Shown: positions 1 through 11,732 of the stretch, one piece after another
Numbering within the stretch: position 1 is the first letter of the stretch
How the letters are laid out: each line of letters begins with the position of its first letter
From: Enoplolaimus lenunculus
Lineage: Eukaryota > Nematoda > Enoplea > Enoplida > Thoracostomopsidae
DNA: 64,000 bases
Direction of reading: 5' to 3'
Assembly: GCA_030248215.1 (NCBI GenBank)
Contig: JASANG010000314.1
Location: forward strand, 221,316-285,315
Translations under genes and position numbers: made by a program
Notes under the pieces: generated by a model
Told to the model about the DNA's origin: nothing
Databases searched by the model: none
What the model saw: only the letters and a program-made list of their open reading frames with translations

Positions 1-88
1 GGCCTAGGCCGATTGGTAATTGTTCTGAAAAGCAGATTAGCCTAGGCCCTCGGCCAATTGGTTGGCCTGAATAGCAGATCGACCTACG
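1..88. repeat. Right end of a 38-bp-unit inverted-repeat element (cut by window edge)
   Basis: Two degenerate units of the same repeat seen at 11970-13404 (motifs AGCAGATTAGCCTAGGCC and CCTGAATAGCAGATCGACC) finish in CCTACG at position 88. The larger copy ends in the same way at 13410. The window therefore opens inside another copy of this element, of which only the right terminus is visible. Confidence 0.7.
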
Positions 89-328
89 CATATAAGAATT
101 AAATTAACAAAAGGGTCAATAATACTTTAGTATTCATTTCCAGCTTTAGAATATTTGGATCACTTTTCTATTTAGTTTTATCCGCTTCTTTTCGGTTGTA
201 TTGGCAGAAAAATAAAACATATTTGAAACTTTTAGTTCTTCAATATGCATGTTTCGTGTCTTTTTTTGTTTTGATGAATATCTGTTCCCACTATTACTGC
301 ACCATGTATATGTAACCTGCCGCTTCCA

Positions 329-570
329 CGGCACATGTAAATATCGAGGGAGGAACGTTTTTCTATGGGACTGCAATAGAGAATTAAGCTTAAGCTTAGA
401 CTAATTTTTTTACTTGGTTTAAACATAAGCTTTGGCTTATGCTTAGGCTTAGGAAAATGCTCATTCTTACGCTTCGGCTTAGGCTTAGGAATATTAGGCT
501 TAGTCTTATAGGCTTAGCCTTAGGAATATGCTTCTATAATACTGTTCCGCCCCTGTTCTTTACATTGGCC
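329..570 (-). mobile_element. TTAGGC-bearing MITE, family B
   Basis: The right end reads GTTCCGCCCCTGTTCTTTAC followed by ATTGGCC. The left end (CATGTAAATATCGAGGGAGG) is a decayed inverted copy. The interior is a run of variant TTAGGC hexamers mixed with spacers such as AATATGCT. The same termini recur at 8540, 33469, 35375 and 36392. No coding capacity is seen, so this is a non-autonomous element. Confidence 0.75.
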
Positions 571-1677
571 GCATCCACTATATAGACGACAGAAAACTTT
601 AAAAGGACCTACACATCGATTTCGAAAGCATCACCACACCAATGTACGGCACTGGCGCATCCACAATGAACAGTGCAGTTAAATATTTGTCTAAACTTTA
701 ATCATCAACTTTCAAAATTATCACATCAGCCATCTGTTTGTGCATTTATACTGGTTGCAGTCATTCTATTTGTGACATTTTGCTCAAGTTGCCTTCGTCA
801 CGTGTAATAAAAAATTTTCTTCGCAAAAATTCAAATTTTTACCGCTGTATGTTTTTATTGATCAACAGAATTTCAATTTTTAAACAAAAAACAGATGGTA
901 AATACGAGCGGCGCTGAACAATAAAAATCGGCGAGATTTGACCGCAGCAATTTGTACGCCGAGCGCTATATATATACGCATATACATGAAAGGACAATTT
1001 TCCGCTCTAAATTCGTTTTTATTTTTGTTCCACCGACAGTATTTTAAGTACTGTTTTAGTATTTTATAAAACTCGTTGGATTCTAAACAATTCTTGCAAT
1101 ATACATATATAGTTAATAGGCTAATATTGCATTTAAAATAATTTGACCAGATTTCTGGTTTTGTTCATTTCCAACAGTTTTTTGGAAATGAGAATGAACG
1201 ATTTTGTATACCCGTCGACAATGCTTAACCCACGGGAAACGTTTTCAGAGGGGTGGTGGGGCTGGGCGTATGCTCACCATAAGAAGTTTTTTTGATGAAA
1301 TGCTGAGGGGCCTACCTTACAATTTTCATCTCATAAACAAAGATATTAAGGTCCTTAATTTTTCCCTACATTTTTCTATGTTAAAATACTCACAAGCCAA
1401 ACGAGCGTAGATAAGAAGCCAGCGCATTTTTTTTGCATTAAATTCTCACCATTGATACGTTTCGTGCGGGTCGGCGACACTTCTGTATTTTTCCAGGGGT
1501 ATCGACTGACACCCCGAACCCCTGTTTCCGCGTACTTAAAAACCACAAAACCATTTCACGCCATTATAAACCTGTTAAGCGTTTTCCTACGGCACAGAGC
1601 ATTTGGCTTAAAAGTATAATTTTAGAACACAAGTCCATAGAATCATGTATAGTATTAATCCATTTGAAGTTCTGGGT
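571..1677. other. Unannotated AT-rich sequence
   Basis: No convincing exon, RNA gene or repeat family was recognised here. Open frames are short and show no domain. Confidence 0.5.
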
Positions 1678-1909
1678 AGGGCCCATATTCTTAAAAGCGT
1701 ATAGCACCTATCATCAACTAGCAATAGGGTTTCAAACTGACGAACATGTGCAGTTGCAGATCTCAAAATGGGTACAGAAGTAGGGCAAATCAAACGCAAA
1801 CAATGTGCTGAATTTCGAAAATCATCATGTGCTGGTTCCAAAGTTACAGGACCTATCATCAACTGGTGATTGTTGCTACTCATATTTGAGAATACGGGCT
1901 TAGAATATA
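1678..1909. mobile_element. MITE family H (ends like CCATATTCTCAAATGYGTAT)
   Basis: About 230 bp. The left end (CCATATTCTTAAAAGCGTAT) is an imperfect inverted copy of the right end (CTCATATTTGAGAATACGGG). Both flanks of the interior repeat CCTATCATCAACT. A second full copy lies at 21357-21577 and a partial one at 27845-27962. No coding sequence is present. Confidence 0.7.
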
Positions 1910-2206
1910 CGCGTTCGTGTAGGTACATTTCAATTAATAGTTATAGGTTTTGTGTTATTTTATCTTACGACATGATCATTATTTTAAATTTATTGTGCAC
2001 ATTTTTAGGTAGGCGTATATTGCTCCATATGGCAAGCTGGCGTCTTCATAAACAGGTTGTTTCATTTTTGGCGTTCAATTGGTGTGGGTTATTTTAAACT
2101 TCTGTTTGGTTCCATTTAAAACTGCAGGAATTTACTACAGCCTTCGGTTGTTGAAGTGTATATGACTTTTTAAGACCAATGACATGCAATTCTGCCAGAG
2201 GATTTA

Positions 2207-2420
2207 GCCCCATTCACACGCGCAAGTTTTTGCCACGAGAACTCGCAGCTGCAACTTCCACCAAATAGTTGCAGCAGCAAGTATTTTCAAAGAAACATTT
2301 CGATTGACCAATCAAATTGCAGGTGCAAGAAATTCAAGCGACTTGCAACTGCGTTCATAGGTGCGAATTAAATTAAATAGCATGAATACCAGTGAATAAT
2401 TTGCAAGTGCAAGAACTTAA
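2207..2420. mobile_element. Decayed MITE family I copy
   Basis: It begins TTAGCCCCATTCACACGCGC and contains several AAGTTGCAGCTGC-like motifs, matching the better-preserved palindromic copy at 9293-9572. The right terminus is not preserved. Confidence 0.5.
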
Positions 2421-2751
2421 AAGCAGCTTTGTGACCAAACTAGCACCCCCGTCATCCAGCCCCCCTGGCTACGCCATCGCAGCCAGATTGATGAAGTAAC
2501 CATAACATTTAAACTTTTAACAAAATTTGCGATTTTTGAAGCTCTACTATGAGAATTGGGACCGAAATTTTTTATTTCCAAAATTTACCAAATTTACAAT
2601 GCTACGCATTTTATGCTTTTCCTATTTGAATAATTTCTACAATTGACACTCTGAAAACACTGTATAAAGATAGAAAAATTTTATTCAAAACAAATTATTT
2701 TACTATAAAGCCCAGCGGCATATCAGTTGAAATTGCTGTTATTGTGATTGA

Positions 2752-2949
2752 CAGTGCCGGAGCAGGCAGGGGTGGGGGCTCCCCCCAAGTTCGAGGGTCG
2801 GGGCCTTAAAACTCGCGAGCGAAGCGAACCAGAAGCCAGACGCATTTTAAAACTTAAGCGTTTTTTGTTTCAACCGGTTAAGGCAGAGGCCTCTTTAGGA
2901 GTGAGGGCCTACTCAAATGGGTGGTATGGGGGGTGGCTGCTCCGGCCCT
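2752..2949. mobile_element. hAT-type MITE family E, copy 1
   Basis: Inverted ends are CAGTGCCGGAGCAGGCAGGG and GGTGGCTGCTCCGGCCC. The interior is G/C rich with the recurring motif ACTCGCGAGCGAAGCGAA. Better copies at 6809 and 10149 have 8-bp target duplications, which places the family in hAT. The duplication is not preserved here. Confidence 0.75.
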
Positions 2950-3224
2950 TTTGTTGGGGGAATGGATTTTGACAAATATGTTTGTGTTAAACACAGCAAT
3001 TTGCTGCAAATCGGCATACTAAAGTGTGTGGTAACAGTGCAAAAACTGTAATGTGTCGCCAAAGTTTTTCGACGCCCTTAAAGCAATTAGTGTTCTTATT
3101 TCTGTAAACAAATTAATAAATTTCGTCTTAATTTTAAGATATTTTACTAAAGTTCAACCGCATTGATGGCTTTGTTCTACGTGAATTCTTCTGTAGACTT
3201 GACTATTAAAAGTAGGGCCAAGTT

Positions 3225-3545
3225 ACTTTCAGGGCCGTCCCGGTTTTTGGTGGGTCTGTAAAAGTAGGCTTACAGTACAGACTATGTTTTTTGCTTAGGC
3301 TTAGGCTTAGGTTTAGGCTTAGGCTTAGGCTAGGAATACGCTTTTGCAACGCTTAGGCTTAGGAATACGCTTTAGCAACGCTTAGGCTTACTATTAGGCT
3401 TAGGAATACGCTTTTGCAACGTTACGCTTAGGCTTAGGAATGCACTTTTGCAACGCTTAGGCTTAGGCTTAGGCTTAGGAATACGCTTTTGCAACGCTTA
3501 GGCTTAGGCTTAGGCTTAGAAATACGCTTTTTCAAAGCTTTTCTG
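3225..3545 (-). mobile_element. TTAGGC-bearing MITE, family C
   Basis: The left end (GTTACTTTCAGGGCCGTCCC then GGTGGGTCTGTAAAAG) matches family C copies at 22736 and 31957. It is followed by an array of CTTAGGCTTAGGAATACGC-type units separated by TTTTGCAACG. The right terminus could not be found. Confidence 0.75.
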
Positions 3546-4700
3546 GCTAATACAAATTGAGTGGATGTTTCCGCATGGCAGGAGTTCTCATTACGTTCAG
3601 GAACTCCCTTTCGAATACGTAAAAAATTGCTAAATCGAGCGTCATCAGTCACAACAGACTCGCTGTTTTGCGTATCCAAGCTTGTTTACCCACTCTCGCG
3701 CCCCCCACCACACTTAATTTTTTCTTTATCCTTTTCCACGTCGGCATTTTGGATGCGAAATTTTTTTATTTTCTATTTTTTCAACTCGAATTTAATGAAA
3801 AATCTTGGTGAGTATATTGAAGATGTCAAGGTTTTTGATGTATCATTTTTGTGTAATATTTCAAAGACTGTCTTAACTTTTTCTGCTAGATGCTGTATTG
3901 CGGGGCACTGTAAAACCACGCGTTGGTCCATTATATGCAAACAACCATGGTTGTCTTATACTTTCTACTGTGTTCCTCGTTGCCACTGAACCATACCTTA
4001 AAATAGCCAGCATTACAATGCCGGATACCAATGGGGGCATTTAGGTCTGCCCCTCAACACAGATCAAAACTTAGACTCTGTGCTAAGGTTTAGACGTTTT
4101 GCTTCCTGTTCGCTTCGCTTGCGAGTTTTTTTGCACTATTTCTGTGACCCCTCTGCAAGAAATTTTTAGACCCTACAGAGGTGTATTATATTTGGGTCAA
4201 ATACAAACGCAAACCACAGGCTCGTAGCCAGCACACCATGCTAGGATGGGCTAAATTTTTTTCACGACGGGCATACAAGGGTTTTCAATCAACTTGCAAA
4301 AAATGTTCAAAAGGGGGACGCTAAAATTTGTCCAGCGACGCTAAGCCGTCCCTGGTCCAATTTGGCTATGGGCGCGCACAGGCTTAATCCACGGCCGTGA
4401 TTGTACCTTAAAACCACCAAACTCGAAACGATGCTTTTTTCGGTTTTGTACAGCTGACAGCCTGTTTTTTGGGACCATTTTTATATTTGTATAAAGTGAA
4501 CCCACACTATTGGCAGAACGGCGGTGGAAAACTGTAGGCGATTACTCATTCGCATGAGCTTTGAAAAAGTTGAGTTGTTTACAGACAAAAAATATGTTGT
4601 CGAGTGGTTTTATAATATGGTACAGTCATCTCTGTTTATTAATAGACTGACTGAATTTAAAGTTTTTATCAGGGTCGCACCGCAACTACGAGAGTAGCGG
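3546..4700. other. Unannotated; one 142-codon frame without recognisable domain
   Basis: A frame at 3561-3989 (+) begins in the edge of the TTAGGC element and reads as phenylalanine- and serine-rich sequence, with no domain, splice sites or codon bias that I can defend. I see nothing else in this stretch. Confidence 0.4.
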
Positions 4701-4875
4701 CAGCGGGCTCGTAGTTAAGGGCGGGGGGCAGGGGGAGGCTGAGCCCCCCTGGAATAATTTTTGGCCCCCCGTAGAAAATTTTCAACCTTGCTTGAATCAA
4801 CTCATTAAAAACCGTTGAATGCCCCTTCTGAAAATTTTTGTCGCCACCCAGGAAGGTGAGCTGGCTACGGGCCTG
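4701..4875. mobile_element. MITE family F (GCCCGTAGCCA ends)
   Basis: The right end is GAGCTGGCTACGGGCCTG and the left end a decayed CGGGCTCGTAG. The interior carries the family motifs GAAAATTTTCAACCTTGCTTG and a C-run next to GCTGAGCC. The copy at 8155 has an 8-bp duplication, so the family is hAT-like. Confidence 0.7.
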
Positions 4876-5383
4876 AGCAACAGGGGCAGCTTTGTGAATC
4901 TACGACCAATTTGTCGCCATGAATTGTCGAGTCGTTGAAATTTCGGATTACAAGTTATCGCGTGACGAGGTGTCGGGCGACAAATTATCGTGATACCCAG
5001 GTTTACACCCCAGAAACTTTTTATGCTGCGTTAAAAAATATTATCTTACCCCATCTGAATATCTTGCCCATTCGACTGACAATGCTAGTCGTGGTCATGG
5101 CTTTCATGTTTTCGAAAACGCATGAAGCCAGAGCGGGCGGGGGGCGGAGACGTAACTGCTGGCTACGGGCTTGTTTAGGTTTTGTTGCGTGCCTTGTCTG
5201 GAATTTTTTTGACCGGCATATTAGAATGTTCAGCTGGCTAGAGGGTAGGACCCTGTGTGTGTTTTTTGTAATCAAACCAGTAATCCTTGAGTGCCATTGC
5301 TGATTTGCTTTAATATACTTCGGAAAATGAAAGAAATTGTGTCTCGGCAATTTTTAGATAAGACTTTATTTTGACTGTACCAT

Positions 5384-5526
5384 CAGGCCCGTAGCCAGCT
5401 CACCTTCCTAGGGGGGTGGGTAAAATTTTTTCTGGTGGTTCATACAAGGATTTTCGTTGACTTACAATCAAAGGTTGAAAATTTTGTAGGCGGACCAAAA
5501 TTTTTTCACTCTTGGCTACGGGCACG
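5384..5526. mobile_element. MITE family F, second copy
   Basis: It starts CAGGCCCGTAGCCAGCTCAC and ends CTTGGCTACGGGCACG, with the family interior (GGTTGAAAATTTTGTAGG). It is shorter than other copies, so it is probably internally deleted. Confidence 0.75.
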
Positions 5527-6334
5527 TGTACCATAAGTAGGATAAGTTACAGAGATACGGTAAGCACCCAGCGGCACAATCAGGAATTGGCGATTGACGA
5601 GACAGGTGTTGTGGGTGCAAAGAAAATGTTGCAAAATATCATTCTTTAAATGGCCATAAGGGCCGCATCTGCCAACTCACCCCTGTCAAACGCGGCCGCC
5701 CCCTATGCCGCGCTTTTTCAAATAGTGTGGTAAAGTGTTATCAAATCGTTACCATCTAGGGGGGATCCAAACCAGTGGGCGCGACTAATCAGAAATTTTT
5801 TTTTGGATAAAATGGCAAAGTCTTCTACCTTACAATTTTTCTGTGCCACGAAAAGTTTTCGTTTTAATATCTTCTAGGTCGTTTCGCTCGCGAAATTTGT
5901 CACATTAATATACATTAAGCGTGCCCAATTAAAAACTTGTAGATTCGCCTGTACCACCCGTATGTTCTGTATTGGGCTCGGTAGGTCGGTTACTAAACGT
6001 TTCAATTATTGTCGTACCTGGCAAAACCAGTGACACCAACATATGGGCTTTGGCTAAAACGACCGAGTAAACGGACGCCGCTCTGGCAAATGTTTATATA
6101 GTATAGGGTATCGGGTTACAAAGTATATCACCGATAGGTCGTACAGCGCACACCCTTCTAAGACAAAGGGGACCCACGAAGGGTTTGTCCCTTCAACAGA
6201 GATTCGAACCAAAATATTGTTTTGCCATTTATAGTTGTAAGATTGGCGTTTAGCTTTTTGTTCGCTTTGCTTGCGAGTTTTTAGTACTACCGTATATTAC
6301 TTGCACCCGTCGACTCATACTGGATCGGTCGCTG
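5527..6334. other. Unannotated intergenic stretch
   Basis: No exon or repeat is recognised apart from a short motif near 6245-6270 (TTCGCTTTGCTTGCGAG) shared with the interior of family E MITEs. Confidence 0.4.
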
Positions 6335-6506
6335 CGGGCCCGTAGCCAAGGGGGGAGCCAGAACGGGCTCCGCCCCCTGGAAAAATTTTTGCCGTCCTTA
6401 GACAATTTTTAACCTTGCGTGCAAGTCACTAAAAACACTTGAATGCCCATCCTGAAAAATTTTTAGTCACCCCCCGCACTAGCATGATGAACTGGCTACA
6501 GGCCTG
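6335..6506. mobile_element. MITE family F, third copy
   Basis: It runs from CGGGCCCGTAGCCAAGG to GAACTGGCTACAGGCCTG with the family's CCTTGCGTGCAAGTCACTAA-like interior. Confidence 0.7.
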
Positions 6507-6808
6507 GGTGGTCGCAGAACACACGTGATATCCGCAGACACAGAGCAAGTCTATGCTAAACGAGCCGGTTACAATATAGAACTTTTGTTTACATGTCAAA
6601 CTGACAATTCAACTTGCATGAAACATTGCTTAATTGTGCGGATAGGACTATTAGAAAGCAATTAGCAACACAACTTTGAGCTGAGTTGAAATCTAAACTG
6701 TTTCTTATCGCTTGAACAAGATAGTTTGGTTATAGGAATAAATCACTTTTCATCAACGTTTAGAAGCTGTGAACAGTTTCTGGAAATGTTCCAATTGGTA
6801 TAGGTACA

Positions 6809-6996
6809 CCGGACCCGAGCAGCCACCCCCCGTACTTGGAGAGGCCCACCCCTAAAGGGGCCCCAACCCTAACCGGTTGAAACAAAAACCGCCTAAGATT
6901 TAAAATGCGACTGGCTTCTTGCTCGCTTCGCTCGAGAGTTTGGGGGGCGCCACACTGGTATTTGGGGGAGCCACACCCCTGCCTGCTCCGGTACTG
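6809..6996. mobile_element. hAT-type MITE family E, copy 2, with 8-bp duplication
   Basis: The right end is CCTGCTCCGGTACTG and the left end CCGGACCCGAGCAGCCACC. The element is bounded by a perfect 8-bp direct repeat TAGGTACA at 6801-6808 and 6997-7004, the hallmark of hAT insertion. Confidence 0.85.
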
Positions 6997-7278
6997 TAGG
7001 TACATGCCGTTGTTTGAAGCTAGCAGAGCTTACAAGTAGCACAGGTGCAATCTGACTACTTGTTTAGTTCTTCCCGCACTATTGTTCATTTGATATAAGG
7101 CAACCAGGTTCCCATATTACTGCTTATTGTTTTCCTAAGCTTAGGCTTAGGCTAAACGTGAGCCTAACCTAATCCTAATAACCATCAGATGTTTGATCAA
7201 TCATAATGTACGGAAAGGAAAACTTATTGTAGGGGAATTCAAGCAAGTACTATTATCAGTAATAACATGCTTTTGGTA

Positions 7279-7711
7279 CTGTAACGACCCGAACAAGAGG
7301 GGGGACTGAAATTTAGTTGGCCTCTCCAGACGGTTCCCCCATTGTTATTCCATTACGGACTGTTATTTATTTTTAACCCGCCCTTTGTTACTGATATACT
7401 TCGTAGTGCTAATATCCGTTCAATTAAACATTTGTTTTGTATCAAAAACTTGAGCGATAATGCAAGGTTATACTTAAAAATATACTTTCAAAACTAAGTA
7501 TGCTTTATAGTTTCGAACTCAACTGTATTTGGTTCTGGAGTCATTTATACGCTACAATTAGGGATAATCGATATTTATGGACTCTAATTAGAGTTTAGGA
7601 TCTGTACTCTATCCGCTTACGGACTCCTATTAGTGATACGGACTCCAATTGATTCGGACTCAAAATGGGGACCCCCCTCTTATTACCCCCCGCTTATTCG
7701 GGTCTATACAG
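7279..7711. mobile_element. TA-flanked MITE family D (Tc1/mariner type)
   Basis: 433 bp, ends CTGTAACGACCCGAACAAG and GGGTCTATACAG, bounded by TA dinucleotides at 7277-7278 and 7712-7713. Interior motifs repeat the phrase ACGGACTC. A close copy is at 23845-24260 and a truncated inverted one at 34608-34974. TA duplication points to the Tc1/mariner group. No transposase is present. Confidence 0.8.
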
Positions 7712-7713
7712 TA

Positions 7714-8146
7714 CACCAGGTGACTTTTGAGGGGTAGTGTCATGGGCACTGAGAAAATTCAAGCACAAATTTGTATATTGTAAAGCGTGCCTGATGGGTT
7801 ACATGTTCTAGGCATGGCAGCGATATGCAAGTTCACAGTTTTCTTCTGTGCGGACGCCTGCGTTTGTTTGAATTTTCTTTTAAGCAACCCGTACTTCGCA
7901 GCATATATAATTTCATTTCTACAGGATATAAATCTCATGTAGAATTTTTTTGCGATCGAGACAATATTTATAACCTCTAAAATTTACCAATAATACACTT
8001 TAAACCGTATTAATTGTGCGCTTTTTCTTGTCTTTGTAGATATTTCTATTGTTGATATATACCCCCCTTATCTCCCCTTGTATAAAAACCCATGGATATT
8101 GCTTATATCATGACTTACCCCCTGCAAAAATGGTGAATATTGTCGA
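7714..8146. other. Unannotated
   Basis: Nothing recognised between the two MITEs. Confidence 0.4.
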
Positions 8147-8154
8147 CAGTGTTG

Positions 8155-8326
8155 CAGGCTCGTAGCCAGCTCACCTTGCTAGGGGGAGTTAAATTTTTCA
8201 GGAAGTTGCATTTGAAGGTTTTCAATGACTTAATACAAGCAAAATTGAAAATTTTCTAGGGGGGCAAAAATTTTCTAGAAGGGGGCTGAACCTCCCCTGA
8301 CCCCCCCCCCCTTGGCTACGGTCCCG
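8155..8326. mobile_element. MITE family F with 8-bp duplication
   Basis: It begins CAGGCTCGTAGCCAGCTCAC and ends CTTGGCTACGGTCCCG. The perfect direct repeat CAGTGTTG flanks it at 8147-8154 and 8327-8334. This copy fixes the boundaries and the hAT-like affinity of the family. Confidence 0.85.
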
Positions 8327-8539
8327 CAGTGTTGCTTTTCTTACAATACTCTTGGGTGTTGTTAGCGACTAAATCGAGTTTGACAATCGTACCATAGCGA
8401 TATTAATAGCGCTGTTTTCCCCGTTTTGGCCAACTGTCATACTGTATATTTATTTGGTTTTTTTCGCGTTTGCTGATCATTCAGAGGTCACGAATGTGAC
8501 TAAAATAATATATTGGTCAGCTTAATAGTTTGCTCGGTC

Positions 8540-8739
8540 AATATAAAGAACATGGGCGGAACAGTGTTATAAGCATATTCCTAAGCTTAAACCTAAGCCT
8601 AACCGTACGAATGAGCATATTCCTAAGCCTAAGCTTAAGCCTAAGCCTATGCCGAGCAAAAAAATTAGTCTAAAGCTTTAAGCTTACTCTATTGCAGTCC
8701 CACAGAAACACAGTTCCGCCCCTGATCTTTGCATGGACC
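8540..8739 (+). mobile_element. TTAGGC-bearing MITE, family B
   Basis: Left end AAAGAACATGGGCGGAAC, right end GTTCCGCCCCTGATCTTTGC. The interior is an array of CCTAAGC hexamer variants with ACGAATGAGCATATTCC spacers. Around 200 bp, no coding sequence. Confidence 0.8.
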
Positions 8740-9292
8740 GTTTGCTCAAAAGGTGCCTGGGTCAATTTTAGGCACAAGTGCACTTGCGACAATTTCGTAG
8801 CCAGCTTTAACTGTTACGACGGCCAATCAAAATTCTGGATTGGACTTAAGGGGTGTATTTAGACGTTTTTGGCTATGGACACTGCGTTTGACAAACTAGG
8901 CACATTTGTTCGTTGAAAATCGAAACTAGAAGGGATATGGACAATGAACAAATACTACAGTGCACAAAATTAGAATTTTAACTTTACTGCTTGCATTGAT
9001 TATCTAATTCGGTAGCAAAGACAAAATTCGAATGTCTAGAACAACAGTTGGCGCTTAATATGGATACAGCTCACCAAAAATTTGCGGGCTTCAGCGTTGG
9101 GTCCAAACCCAAGTTTGGCCTGTTAAGGCCTACGGACCAACATTTTTGTCGAGGCTCGCTACAAGCCGGTTGTACAAGCCATCCCCTGGAAGATATTTAC
9201 AGCTGACTACTGTCTTGTGCTCAGAACTTAATTTGCTGTTTTCTGGCCTCCGTAAAGCTTGTTTTGCAATTGTAATTTCAATATCAAAGTTT
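8740..9292. other. Unannotated
   Basis: No exon, RNA or repeat that I can support. Confidence 0.4.
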
Positions 9293-9572
9293 AAAGCCCT
9301 ATTCACACGCGCAAGTTTTAGCTTCGATAACGTGCTGCTACAAATTGCATGCAGAACTTGCATTTCTTCATCAGCCAATGAGAATGTTGCTGCAATAAAA
9401 TCATCGAATTTGAATGGTTATTCACACATGTGAACTAAAATTCCAAGCTACAATTTTTAATGAATTATTTGCAGCTGCAAATTTTTCGAACGGGATTTTG
9501 ACGAAAACTTGCAAATACAAGTTGCAGCTGCAAGTTCTCGCAGCGAAAACTTGCTCGTGTGAATAGGGCTTA
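9293..9572. mobile_element. Palindromic MITE family I
   Basis: 280 bp with long inverted ends: AGCCCTATTCACACGCGCAA on the left and GCTCGTGTGAATAGGGCT on the right. Flanks are TTTAA and TTAAT, compatible with a TTAA target, but this is not exact. Internal AAGTTGCAGCTGCAAG palindromes are present. The two overlapping short open frames on opposite strands are by-products of the palindrome. Confidence 0.75.
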
Positions 9573-9886
9573 ATTCTTCTACCGAATGTGAACACAGTCA
9601 CGGGGTACACGGCAGCTAGAAACATTAATAGCAGAGTTGTGTCACGTTTACCGCAACATGTGGTACTACTGGACAGTTTTCCATGGTTTGTTGTTCATTT
9701 CCCGGCAAGTATAGTGATTGATGGTATATACAGGAAAACAACTTTCATTGATACACTTTTCTGATGTTTACTGGTCCGTCAGGGTTCGCTGGTTTTAAGA
9801 TTAAATCAGGTTTATGTGTATATCAATTATTTACTTTAGATTATTTATCAAGAATGAACGCTATTTGCGGTTCTAGCGGGCTACCA

Positions 9887-10040
9887 CACTGCAAAAAATG
9901 GTGAGTCAAATTGACTGTCTCCGAAATAGGCTTTTCCTCACAATACAAACTGAGTCAAAATTCAACTCCGCCAGAGTCAGTGTAGTCTGGAAAAGCCTAT
10001 TTCGGAGAGAGTCAAGTTGAGTCACCATTAGTTTGCAGTG
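9887..10040. mobile_element. Palindromic TGAGTCA-rich MITE, copy 1
   Basis: Ends CACTGCAAAAAATGG and TTTGCAGTG. Both arms carry GTGAGTCAAATTGAC and the phrase CTCCGAAATAGGC or its complement. Five copies in the window share this fold-back layout. No clear target duplication is visible. CACTG ends recall the CACTA/EnSpm group, but that is only a suggestion. Confidence 0.8.
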
Positions 10041-10148
10041 CAACTAAAGACAAAATCCCAATTTGAGAAATTTTTGAATTAGCAAACGAATTAACGAATA
10101 ATTAGCATGTATCTAAGCATATGCTCCAATGCTATATATCCGACGAAC

Positions 10149-10348
10149 CAGGACCAGAGCAGCCACCCCCATACCCCCAATAGGAGGGGGGCCATCCCCA
10201 AATTGGCCCCCACCTAAACCGGTTGAAACAAAAACCGCTGAAGATTTAAAATCCGTCTGGCTTCTTGCTGGCTTGGCTCGCGAGTGTATATATGGGCCCC
10301 CACCCTGGAATTTGTGGGGAGCTACTACCCCTGCTTGCTCCGGTACTG
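10149..10348. mobile_element. hAT-type MITE family E, copy 3
   Basis: 200 bp from CAGGACCAGAGCAGCC to GCTTGCTCCGGTACTG. It is flanked by CGACGAAC (10141-10148) and CAACGAAC (10349-10356), an 8-bp duplication with one mismatch. Confidence 0.85.
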
Positions 10349-10356
10349 CAACGAAC

Positions 10357-10868
10357 TCAATATTTTAGAAAGAGCGACAAAAAGTTGTGCTTAAACCGAT
10401 TGTGAAAAACATCTTTTTCTCAGGAATTTCCATTTTAAGTACCAAAAGGATCTAAATTTTCGCCCGTACCGTCTGGCTCAATTTCGGGCTTGGTTGATTC
10501 TGCTGTAAAGCTGATTTGGAGATGTCATACCTTGTCATAGCATCGGATCTTACGGAATCGCTCATAATATTTGAGATTTAATACTGACACCAATGTTTTT
10601 TAAATTATGCCTTGAAATAAACGGGATTTTCAGTCTATAAGGTTCGCAAAATTTGTTTGAAATTCGAATGATAAATTATGAAATATTCTAATCAGGGTTC
10701 GTAAGGTGACTGACTCTTGGATATGTTTTTCGAGCGAGTTTAACTGTGAATGATCAATTCAGACCCTGAAGCTGCCAGTAGTGATTGAACTGTAAACACT
10801 TTTGCTAGTCGCGTACTGTAATTATTACCCGTTGAATAATTATTTCCTCAATTCGCTGCGTCAAAACG
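10357..10868. other. Unannotated
   Basis: Nothing recognised. Confidence 0.4.
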
Positions 10869-11056
10869 CAGTGCCGGAGCAGGCAGGGGTGGGGGCGCCC
10901 CCTAATTCCAGGGTGGCGCCCCCAAACTAGCGAGCGGGAAACCAGACGCATTTTAAAAAACTTAAGCAGTTTTTGTTTCAATCGGTTAGAGTGTGGGCCC
11001 GTTTTAGGGGTTGATCCCCCAAATGGAGGGTATGCGGGGTGGCTGCTCTGGCCTTG
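10869..11056. mobile_element. hAT-type MITE family E, copy 4
   Basis: From CAGTGCCGGAGCAGGCAGGG to GGTGGCTGCTCTGGCCTTG. The flanks TCAAAACG and CCAAAAAG look like an eroded 8-bp duplication. It lies 520 bp from copy 3 in the opposite orientation. Confidence 0.8.
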
Positions 11057-11064
11057 CCAAAAAG

Positions 11065-11732
11065 TTGTTAACACCTCGTTCGGATGTTGAGTGCTACAGT
11101 TGAAAACTAGCAACAAATTATACTAAATTCACAGTTGTCTCCAGAAAATTAAATTAGGGGGTGCATGTTGTGGTTAAATTAATGCGAAATTTAAAATAAA
11201 TTACACCCCCTGCAAATAGTTTTTTTGTCAAATCAATTTAACTCTTTATATACCGGCATTATAAAAATTGTTTAACGGTGGCTAGAAGGGGTTCAGCTAT
11301 ACCCGGTGGCAAATACTTCCTGCATGTAGGAATGTTTTTAAATTTTGTGTTGAGTTGTTACAATATTTTGTATTTTCGTGTGTCACAAAGCTGCAAGTTT
11401 GTTGCTGTTTGCATTTTGTAATGAAATTTCAATAACTTTTAATTTTCTTATCTTGACAAAAATAACAATCTACAAATAATTCCTGTGTGGTCCGAAGACT
11501 GTATAACGCTGGCGTCCAAGTAACCTCTTTCAATTATTGTCAAAAATGTTGTTATTACTGTCTGACCGTTTGTTTTGCGTAAAGCTGACGTAAGAATTTT
11601 GTGTCTGATCACACACACAATTTCAAGTTTACAGGATGCCGTTTCTCGTTAAAAGTCATCATTAAAACTATGTTGAGTTTAGAAAGTTGTCAAAATTTTT
11701 GCAATTTGAACTTCAACGCTAAAAATATTATT
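11065..11732. other. Unannotated AT-rich sequence
   Basis: No exon or repeat recognised. Confidence 0.4.
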